A DNA stretch of 64,000 nt, from positions 62,001-126,000 of the forward strand of contig CAJOJE010000002.1 of the NCBI GenBank assembly GCA_905234865.1. Direction: 5' to 3'. A program made the translations under genes and the position numbers. The notes under the pieces are model-generated. The model was not told where the DNA came from and searched no databases. It saw only the letters and a list, made by a program, of their open reading frames with translations. This document shows, piece by piece, positions 18,022 through 25,396 of the stretch. The DNA comes from Candidatus Gastranaerophilales bacterium (GTDB taxonomy: Bacteria; Cyanobacteriota; Vampirovibrionia; Gastranaerophilales; Gastranaerophilaceae). Position 1 is the stretch's first letter, and the number at the start of each line of letters is the position of its first letter.

Positions 18022-18365
18022 TGAGCACAATTTGCGTTATACTGGCGGTTTTAATTTTAACACTCGTATTAATGACAGGACAATACAACGATTCTTTATT
18101 AAATATAAATATTATGTTTACCGATAAAAGTTATCAAATTTCGTTTCTTGTAATGTGTCTTGTTTGTTATGCTCTCGGAGTTTTATCGTGTTCATTATTG
18201 ATGTTGAGCCAATTTTTCGATGCAAACGGCAAATATTCAAGATTAAAAAAACAATACGAAAAAACAAACATAAATGCCGACGATGCACAAGAAAAAATTA
18301 AACTTTTGGAAAACAAAATCCAAACTCTTGAAGCAGCTCTAAAAAAGCAGCTTGATAAAAATTAG
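18021..18365 (+). CDS. Small LapA-like membrane protein with coiled-coil tail
   Basis: A 114-residue protein with two membrane helices (about residues 4-20 and 41-65) separated by 'NINIMFTDKSYQISFL', then a charged amphipathic coiled coil (YSRLKKQYEKTNINADDAQE to the end). Two helices plus a cytoplasmic coiled coil is the layout of the LapA/YciS (DUF1049) family, which in E. coli helps LPS assembly control. The match is by architecture and one 'LVLMTGQYNDS' stretch, not by a strong motif. It is the last gene of the plus-strand operon, its start touching the stop of the pseudouridine synthase gene. It overlaps the convergent trkH by 4 bases. Confidence 0.55.
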   Translation: MSTICVILAVLILTLVLMTGQYNDSLLNINIMFTDKSYQISFLVMCLVCYALGVLSCSLLMLSQFFDANGKYSRLKKQYEKTNINADDAQEKIKLLENKIQTLEAALKKQLDKN

Positions 18366-19819
18366 TTTCTTTTTTCCCAAAGTTCTTTATTGAAAAGCGC
18401 AAGAAAAGGAATTATTTCAAGCCTTCCTATAAACATATTAAATATAAAAATTAATTTTGTAGGAATGCTCATTGTGGAATAATTACCCAAAGGTCCTATT
18501 ATATTATCAAAAGCAGGTCCTGTATTTGATAAAGTTGCAATAGAGCCCGTTATTGCGGTTGTAACATCCTGTTCGATAAAAGCAACCAAAATTGAACTTA
18601 CCGCAAAAATTCCTACAAAAAACATAACAAATATAATAATTTGTTGTCCGATATCCGCCTGAACAATTCTTTGTTCCAATTTAACCGGAATAATTGCGCT
18701 CGGGTGCGCCATTTTTTTTAATTCACGTTTTATAAATTTAACGACATAAATCCATCTTGTGAGCTTAATTGAACCGCTTGCGGATATTGCAGACCCCCCT
18801 ATAAACATAAGGCAAAACATGCAAATTTTTGCCCGCAAGGGCCAAGTTGAATAATCGGCGGAACAAGAACCCGTTGATGTTATTGTTACAACCGTTTCAT
18901 AAAATGCATTTTTAAAGGAATCTTTTAAGTCATATTCATATCCGAAATATAAAATTGCAGCGATTAATACGGTAGATAAAAGAACGATATTAAAATACGT
19001 TTTAAATTCTTCACTTTTAAAAAGTTCAAAAATTTTCCCTTTTATTATTACTTTGTAAGTTAAAAGAAAATTTACGCCGGCAAGAAAAGCGAAAAACCCT
19101 ACGGTATATACAATCTTATCATCGAGCCCGATTAAACTTGAGGGTCTGTTTGAAAAACCGCCTGCGGAAATTGTCGAAAGAGAATCACAAATAGCATCAT
19201 AATAGCTCATTCCCAAAAATTTCAACGCAATGATTTGTATAGCCGTAAGAAGAATATAAATGGACCATAGCCAACTTGCCGTATATCTTATTCTCGGGGT
19301 AATCTTTTCTTCCGTAGGGTTTGGAGATTCCGCAAAAAACATTTGTCTGCCCGCAACCGCAAACTTAGGCAAAACCGCAATAAATAAAACGATAATTCCC
19401 ATTCCGCCGAACCATTGCATTAAGGCTCTATATATAAAAAATGTTTTAGGGTACAAAGAATAATCCAAAATTACCGTAGCGCCCGTTGTTGACACCCCCG
19501 AAAATGCTTCAAAAAGAGCATTTATAAAACTCAAATCATAAAACAGCAAAGGTATCGTGCAAACAAGCCCGAACATAAGCCAACACAATATAACGGAAGC
19601 AAAGCCCTCCATTCTTGTTACCGTATCAAAGTCTTTTTCCTTAGCATCATTTTTACAAAATAAAGAAGCAATTAAAAAACAACCGATACCGCCCGTTACA
19701 AAAGGAAGTATCGAATTATATTCCAAAAAACATAATGCGCTTATAACGGGGAAAATAAACATTAAGCTCACATACTTGAGAAGAATTCCAACGGTATTAA
19801 AAATAATTTTAAAACGCAT
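18362..19819 (-). CDS. trkH: Trk-type potassium uptake channel subunit
   Basis: A 485-residue membrane protein with the four M1-P-M2 repeats of TrkH/KtrB. Selectivity-filter-like turns are seen at 'GVSTTGATVI' (about residue 109), 'STISAGGFSNRP', 'TITSTGSCSADY' and 'ATLSNTGPAFDNI'. The last helix ends in 'FIGRLEIIPFLALF', typical of the family. It transports K+ across the inner membrane and is gated by the NAD-binding TrkA subunit, encoded immediately upstream in the same direction with no gap. Length is normal for the family. It converges with the preceding plus-strand operon with a 4-base overlap and no terminator between them. Confidence 0.92.
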   Translation of the reverse strand: MRFKIIFNTVGILLKYVSLMFIFPVISALCFLEYNSILPFVTGGIGCFLIASLFCKNDAKEKDFDTVTRMEGFASVILCWLMFGLVCTIPLLFYDLSFINALFEAFSGVSTTGATVILDYSLYPKTFFIYRALMQWFGGMGIIVLFIAVLPKFAVAGRQMFFAESPNPTEEKITPRIRYTASWLWSIYILLTAIQIIALKFLGMSYYDAICDSLSTISAGGFSNRPSSLIGLDDKIVYTVGFFAFLAGVNFLLTYKVIIKGKIFELFKSEEFKTYFNIVLLSTVLIAAILYFGYEYDLKDSFKNAFYETVVTITSTGSCSADYSTWPLRAKICMFCLMFIGGSAISASGSIKLTRWIYVVKFIKRELKKMAHPSAIIPVKLEQRIVQADIGQQIIIFVMFFVGIFAVSSILVAFIEQDVTTAITGSIATLSNTGPAFDNIIGPLGNYSTMSIPTKLIFIFNMFIGRLEIIPFLALFNKELWEKRN

Positions 19820-21157
19820 TTAGAAAAATTCCTTTATTTTTTGTGCATCGTTTTCCATGGTAAATACAAGCAGCGAATCGTTTGCTCTGATTAAAGTCTG
19901 TCCTTTCGGAATAATGATTTTATGCCCCCTTTGAATTGTTGCAATAACCGCACGACAAGGAAGTTTAATTTGCATAAGAGGAGTATCTTTAAAATTCGGC
20001 TTAACCTTTATTTCCTGAACTTTCCCCAAACCACGTTCTACGGTTGCAATTATACCCATTTTAGAGTCGATTATCTGGTTTTTAATTTCCGTCAATGCAG
20101 CCTGCTTTGCGGAAATTGCAACATCAACTCCCACATTTTCAAATAAATTTGCCGTTGCAAACTGATCTACTCTCGTTATGATTTTTTTTGCGCCCAATTG
20201 TTTTGCTAAAAGAGAACAGAGAAGATTTTTTTCATCACTGTCCGTAACGGCAATAACGACATCCATCTGACCGATACCTTCTTGAGTTAAAAATTCCGAA
20301 TTTGTACCGTCTGCGTTCAAAATAAGCGTTTTATTAAGGCTTTCGGATAAGGTTTCGCACCTTTTATAATCTTTTTCTATCAGTTTTGCTTTTATTTTGG
20401 TTTTTTCTATTAATTTACAAAGCTCATATCCTACCGTTCCGCCGCCTATAATCGCAACATTTTTTATATCCGTTTTTTCATCGGTAAAAAACTTTGCGGC
20501 AGTTAAATCAAGCCCTTCATGGGTTCCCATAAAAATACATTTGTCCCCTAAAAGAAACTTATCCTCTCCGTTTGGAATAAAAAGATTATCCTCTCTTGCA
20601 ATGCCTACGACAAGAACTTCATCGTTAAATTCGGCATCTTTCAATTTTTTGTTCAAAAGGGGAGAATTTTCCTTAATTCTATATTCAAGAAGCCTTGCTC
20701 TGCCATGGTGAAAGCTTTCAACGTCTAAAGCATCGGGAACCGTTAAAATACTGAAAATTTCCCTTGTGAGAAGTTCTTCGGGCCAAATTACAAAATTAAT
20801 ATGAATATCTTCTTCTTTTTTGATATTTTCGGACACGATTTTTAAGCTGTCTTTCATTTCTTTTCTTGAAACAAAGCAGACGGTTTTAGCGGAACTTAAA
20901 TGTCTTGCCATCATGCAGGCAACAATATTTGCTTCATCAGGTGTACTTGCACCCACAAAAATATCCGCATTTTTAATATCCGCTTTATTCAAAACGTTTA
21001 TATTTGAAGCGTCCCCTGCAATCGTTGATAAGTCGAGGTGTGAAAACTGAGCGAGTTTGTTTTGATTAGAGTCAATAACAATTATATCGTGATCTTCAAA
21101 AAACTCCGCCGCAATAATTGAAGCAATATCGTCAGCGCCGTATATTATTATTTTCAT
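19820..21157 (-). CDS. trkA: Trk potassium uptake regulatory subunit with two RCK modules
   Basis: A 445-residue cytoplasmic protein with two RCK_N/RCK_C halves. The second nucleotide-binding loop is intact (IIGGGTVGYELCKLIEK, about residue 230). The first is altered: 'IYGADDIASIIAAEF' where GxGxxG is expected, although the later acidic 'IVIDSN' that binds the ribose is present. It gates the TrkH channel in response to NAD(H) or ATP/ADP. It is the promoter-proximal gene of trkA-trkH. No ribosome site is found. Instead an extended -10 (TGGTATAAT) ends 7 bases before ATG, so the message may be leaderless. Confidence 0.92.
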   Translation of the reverse strand: MKIIIYGADDIASIIAAEFFEDHDIIVIDSNQNKLAQFSHLDLSTIAGDASNINVLNKADIKNADIFVGASTPDEANIVACMMARHLSSAKTVCFVSRKEMKDSLKIVSENIKKEEDIHINFVIWPEELLTREIFSILTVPDALDVESFHHGRARLLEYRIKENSPLLNKKLKDAEFNDEVLVVGIAREDNLFIPNGEDKFLLGDKCIFMGTHEGLDLTAAKFFTDEKTDIKNVAIIGGGTVGYELCKLIEKTKIKAKLIEKDYKRCETLSESLNKTLILNADGTNSEFLTQEGIGQMDVVIAVTDSDEKNLLCSLLAKQLGAKKIITRVDQFATANLFENVGVDVAISAKQAALTEIKNQIIDSKMGIIATVERGLGKVQEIKVKPNFKDTPLMQIKLPCRAVIATIQRGHKIIIPKGQTLIRANDSLLVFTMENDAQKIKEFF

Positions 21158-21164
21158 AAAAAAG

Positions 21165-21170
21165 ATTATA
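21165..21170 (-). promoter_or_regulatory. -10 element of trkA, 7 bases from ATG
   Basis: The minus strand reads TGGTATAAT, an extended -10, then seven bases CTTTTTT and the ATG of trkA. Initiation 6-8 bases after a -10 would place the RNA 5' end at or next to the start codon. No -35 match is obvious, as is usual with extended -10 promoters. Confidence 0.55.
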
Positions 21171-21235
21171 CCAAAAAATAAAACATTTGATTATTTTGTA
21201 AAACATTTAACCGCAATGCGCCCGATTAAGGATTT

Positions 21236-24200
21236 TTACAAAAGTTTATCGTAAAGATTATAAAATTTTTCGGCTTGAGATTTATTAATATTAAATTTCA
21301 TTCCGTTTTCAATCATTTTATTGAACAGGTTTTTATCGTCATAATATTCCCTGATAGCTTCTTTTATTGCATTTGCGATTAAAATTTCGGGGTTTTTTGA
21401 ACTTCTTAAATCGTCTTTTGTTTTTATTCCGTTAGCCGAATTATAATCATCAAGAGCAGAAACTATAAAATCTCTGTATGCTCCCGTATTTGATACAACG
21501 GGAATACACCCGAATTTCATAGCTATTTGAGAAAGCATTCCGTAAGGTTCATTTTTGGGAAAAGAAAGAAAAATATCGGATGAAGCCAAATATTGATTAC
21601 AAAAAACGGGATTATCAATTATAACGATTTTATTCAGGTATCTTTTATCGGTTGTCATAAGCATTGTAAATTTATCCGGAACGTTATCGGATATTTTTGA
21701 AATATTTTTTCCTGCAACAATTAACCTGAAATTCCAATTTTCTTCCGCAAGAATTTTTATCGCTTCAAACAAAAAATACAAAGACGAAGATTTGTCTTCT
21801 TCAAGGTATGCAAAAATTAAAGGTGCTTTTAAATCAAAATCCAACGCCCCCGCATATTTAAAAGAGCAGTGCGGATTTTGTATAAAAGGCACATCATCAA
21901 GATTTTGCCCCTTTAAATAACAAGTCAAAAGAAATTCTTTATTTTTCATTTTCCCGTATCGGTAATTATTGTGTTCATAGGGGAAAAACAGCTTGTTTTC
22001 ATCAAGTGTATCGTATTTTTCACAATCAATCAAAGGTAAAATTCCGCACCCTTTTTCTTTATATTTATCAAAAATAAAACTCAATTCTCTCGAAGAAGAA
22101 TAATCGGTTTTTCCTGTTATTTCATTAAAATACGATATGGAATTTGCATAAAAAAAGTCGGTTTTTTCGATACACATTTTTGTTAAATTTATTTTACATT
22201 CAAGAATATCATTTTTAACATCGTAAATATTACCGTAAGTATTTTCCATAAGAAGCGTTATTAAGGAATTTATTTTGTCGGTTAAATTTTTGTTTTTCTC
22301 ATTCAGATATTCTTCATCGAATAAAACATCGGCAAAAAGTTTATCGTTATCGGTTATATTATTTTTTAACCTTAATTCTTTCATGTAAGATTGTATTTTT
22401 TTATTGGATAAAATTTCTTTTATTTCATCTTTTTTTCCGCAAGTCAAAAGGAATTTTAAAGGAGAAACACTGCCTTTTTTATCCGATACATCACAAACGG
22501 AATGAATCGTATTTATTTCTTTATAAAATTTCTCCTTACTTGTTTTAATCAAAAAGTTTAAATATGCCGTTTTAAACCCGGTCGTTTGGATAATTTTCGG
22601 GTTAAAAGATTTTTTCATTTTGGGTAAAATTTTATATACCGCTTGGTTAAAAATAACCGTTTTTATATATTCGGGAATATTTTCATCATTCATTTCATTA
22701 AAATAAATCGAATAAACACCCGTTTCGCCGTAAGTATCTTCATACAAAAAAACTTTTGTCTTTATTAAACCCGTATTAATATTGAATTTTTTATTTTTCT
22801 TATTCGTTTTATCGGGATTAATAAAAGAAGGAAGGATAATTTTTATTTTTTTATTCGGATATAATTTTTTAAATTCGTTTATAAAACCGAAATTTAACTC
22901 CATATCTTTATTGAAATCAAAAGGAAGCGAATTATCATTCAGAACAATTAAAATTTCGTCATTATTTTTGGTATTTTTTTTGTTAATTTTTTCAAATTTA
23001 TATATTCTGACCTCTCCCGTTTCCGTATTACTGAATTCGGTTGAAAATTTTACTTCCGTTTTGTTCAATTCGCTCAAGGATTTAATATTTGAAAATATCG
23101 GATTTAACTTATATTCTAAAGGCAAATTAAAGAAACTTAAAGGCTTTGCGGTTGTATCCATTGTTAAATCAATAAGAAAAAAATAAAGCGGAGTTTCATT
23201 CTTTTTATATAAAAACCCTATCGCATTCCCTGTTTTGGTTCCGATAAATTCAGGTGCAAGCTCCTTAATTTCAGGGTATATTTGAAGATAGATATCTCTT
23301 AATTTTTGAATTTTTTTCAAAAAATCATAATTTTCGCCCCATTTATATTCTTTATTTATTTGGAGTACAAAATTTCCCGTATACTCGTTTATGAGCTCAG
23401 CCGAAGGTTCTCTTGTTTCTATTCCCATTCCGATATATGAAGGAAACCCCGAAAACATCGAAACAAAATACCTGACCTCATTTGAAAGAGGAGATTCGTA
23501 CAATTTTTTATATAAAGGCGAATCCGTATCGGAAGCAAAAGCCGTTGCGCAAACAGAAAACGGTTCTTTGATATTTTTATATTCAAAAAGGGTGTTAATA
23601 AATTCTTCGTTTAAAAATTTATGCTGAAGGCAGCCTAAAACTACATCGAATTTTTTATTTTTAATATCTTGAAATACGTCGATATATTCTTCCTGAACGA
23701 GAAAATGTTCTCCAAATAAAGCAAAATAAGGGGAATGCACTTGAATTTTATCCTTTAATTCCGCCCAAAGTTCCCTTGGAGCCATATCTTTATTTTCATC
23801 TTTATGAGAATGGCTTATTTGATTGTGCCCCATATCCGCTCTTATAAAATCAAAATTAAACGTTTTTTGAAGGTTGTCTGCTTTATTTATGTAATAATTC
23901 CAAACTTCTTCATTTACTTTATTTTTAATCGGATATTTGTCGTTATCCAAAACATACCACTTGTAAGGCGTTAGACAATTAAATATGACGGCATTTTTGC
24001 TCATATTCGGAACATAAAATTCCGCATGGTCCGATTTTTTTTCTTCGTCATGCCTGATATTACCGAACAAAACAGGTCTTGAAGGAGAGTATTCCGTTAC
24101 GGAAGTTAGTTCAAAACCCGATTTTCTTAAATAATTTAAAAGCTCAATTCTTCTTTTTGTTCTTAAATTATGGGGTTCGTTTTTACCGAATAAAATTTCA

Positions 24201-24898
24201 TATCTTTTATCGGGAGTAACTTTATCGTTATTGTAAAAATTATCAAGCGTAAAATTATCTGTGGCATTACCGTAAAAATCACCTTTAATTTTTAAATATT
24301 CAATAATCTTTTTTTCGGCTTCAATGTGAAGCTCGTTTGGAATAACATCGGGATAAAAAATTTCTCTTGTTTTATTTTCGTCTAACTTAACCCATTCAAA
24401 AAAATCAGGATATACAAAATTTATTTCGGAAAATTTATCCGTATGCATAACAAAATCGAACCCTACGGTTTTTCCCGCCGCATGAAGCGCTTTTACCATA
24501 AGTTTTAATTGTGAAAGGGGTGTTGTGTAACCCATTAAAGATAAATTTTCATCAAGAAATTCCGAGGTTATTTCCCAATTAACGGGCGAATACACACTTC
24601 CTTCGCACCCTGTTTCAAAAAACGGCAAAAAGTGAACGGCATTAGCGGGAGTCGTCATTAAATATTTGACGGCATTCCAAAACGTTCCCAAAAGTCTTAC
24701 GTTTACGCCTACAATTTTGCTTTTCTTCAGCCAATCGGAATTTTTTTCGTTATGAACGGGGGATAAAATTTCTTCATCGGTAAAAATTTTTTTATAATTT
24801 TTTTCTCCCGTTATTAATCTTAATTTATTTAAACTTTCGCCAAAAGACATAGAAATTGCTTCCTTTGGCGAAAGTTTCAAGTATTTTTGTTCAAACAC
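21236..24898 (-). CDS. Fusion of a GH13-like barrel to a GT5-like glucosyltransferase half
   Basis: A 1220-residue protein. Residues about 60-620 look like an alpha-amylase-family barrel: 'AVHFLPFFETGCEGSVYSP', 'AAGKTVGFDFVMHTDKFS', the nucleophile region 'FIRADMGHNQ' (Arg353, Asp355) and the acid/base 'ALFGEHF' (Glu397). Residues about 660-850 resemble a degenerate N-domain of glycogen synthase without the KTGGL motif. Residues about 1030-1220 are a GT-B C-domain with 'YLASSDIFLSFPKNEPYGML' and 'IPVVSNTGAYRDF', keeping the first Glu of the E-x7-E motif. A role in making or trimming alpha-glucan is likely; the exact reaction is unknown. It follows two related genes in the same operon, 3 bases from the nearer one. 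Confidence 0.7.
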   Translation of the reverse strand: MFEQKYLKLSPKEAISMSFGESLNKLRLITGEKNYKKIFTDEEILSPVHNEKNSDWLKKSKIVGVNVRLLGTFWNAVKYLMTTPANAVHFLPFFETGCEGSVYSPVNWEITSEFLDENLSLMGYTTPLSQLKLMVKALHAAGKTVGFDFVMHTDKFSEINFVYPDFFEWVKLDENKTREIFYPDVIPNELHIEAEKKIIEYLKIKGDFYGNATDNFTLDNFYNNDKVTPDKRYEILFGKNEPHNLRTKRRIELLNYLRKSGFELTSVTEYSPSRPVLFGNIRHDEEKKSDHAEFYVPNMSKNAVIFNCLTPYKWYVLDNDKYPIKNKVNEEVWNYYINKADNLQKTFNFDFIRADMGHNQISHSHKDENKDMAPRELWAELKDKIQVHSPYFALFGEHFLVQEEYIDVFQDIKNKKFDVVLGCLQHKFLNEEFINTLFEYKNIKEPFSVCATAFASDTDSPLYKKLYESPLSNEVRYFVSMFSGFPSYIGMGIETREPSAELINEYTGNFVLQINKEYKWGENYDFLKKIQKLRDIYLQIYPEIKELAPEFIGTKTGNAIGFLYKKNETPLYFFLIDLTMDTTAKPLSFFNLPLEYKLNPIFSNIKSLSELNKTEVKFSTEFSNTETGEVRIYKFEKINKKNTKNNDEILIVLNDNSLPFDFNKDMELNFGFINEFKKLYPNKKIKIILPSFINPDKTNKKNKKFNINTGLIKTKVFLYEDTYGETGVYSIYFNEMNDENIPEYIKTVIFNQAVYKILPKMKKSFNPKIIQTTGFKTAYLNFLIKTSKEKFYKEINTIHSVCDVSDKKGSVSPLKFLLTCGKKDEIKEILSNKKIQSYMKELRLKNNITDNDKLFADVLFDEEYLNEKNKNLTDKINSLITLLMENTYGNIYDVKNDILECKINLTKMCIEKTDFFYANSISYFNEITGKTDYSSSRELSFIFDKYKEKGCGILPLIDCEKYDTLDENKLFFPYEHNNYRYGKMKNKEFLLTCYLKGQNLDDVPFIQNPHCSFKYAGALDFDLKAPLIFAYLEEDKSSSLYFLFEAIKILAEENWNFRLIVAGKNISKISDNVPDKFTMLMTTDKRYLNKIVIIDNPVFCNQYLASSDIFLSFPKNEPYGMLSQIAMKFGCIPVVSNTGAYRDFIVSALDDYNSANGIKTKDDLRSSKNPEILIANAIKEAIREYYDDKNLFNKMIENGMKFNINKSQAEKFYNLYDKLL

Positions 24899-24901
24899 TT
24901 T

Positions 24902-25375
24902 TTAGCTGCGTAAACCTTTCCTTTGAGCTTTGAGCTTTTCAAGTTCTGCGGATTTCGCCGCAATTTCCTCATCCAATTGTTTTTCCGCTAAATCAATTGC
25001 GGCATTTTTTGCTCTTTGAGCTTCTTGTGCACATTCTAAACTTGCGGCTTTATTTTTTTCGGCTTCTTTTTTCAAAGTCAGTGACCTTTCTGTTAATAAA
25101 TCACCTACTTTGTTTAAATGTTCAACGGTTGTTTTGTCTGATTTATCGTTAGGATATTTTTGAATTTTTTCATCTTTGCCTACTGCATCTTTCCAATATG
25201 AATTAAGAACTTCAGACCATGTTTTTACGACATATTTTTGATTGTAAGAACCCACACCGTACGAATTGTGAGTTTCCGTTTTGTCTTCCCAGCCTTTGAA
25301 TGAAGCATTATTCTGTTTGTTTTGCGCTTTGTTCGCTGCGCCGTAGCTGAATAAATTTACACTTCCTATTTTCAT
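24902..25375 (-). CDS. Small coiled-coil protein with SFKG tag
   Basis: A 157-residue protein. The N-terminus (MKIGSVNLFSY...NNASFKGW) resembles that of the upstream gene (MRVISINQNF...ISFTGN). The second half (about residues 90-157) is an Ala/Glu/Lys-rich coiled coil (AASLECAQEAQRAKNAAIDL, then EEIAAKSAELEKLKAQRKG). No enzyme motif is seen. A GGAGG ribosome site 7-9 bases before ATG supports the start. It sits between the synthase-phosphatase fusion (21 bases upstream) and the GH13/GT5 fusion (3 bases downstream), so it is probably a scaffold or regulator of the glucan enzymes. That is inference from position only. Confidence 0.65.
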   Translation of the reverse strand: MKIGSVNLFSYGAANKAQNKQNNASFKGWEDKTETHNSYGVGSYNQKYVVKTWSEVLNSYWKDAVGKDEKIQKYPNDKSDKTTVEHLNKVGDLLTERSLTLKKEAEKNKAASLECAQEAQRAKNAAIDLAEKQLDEEIAAKSAELEKLKAQRKGLRS

Positions 25376-25396
25376 TTCTTCCTCCTTAATGTATCT

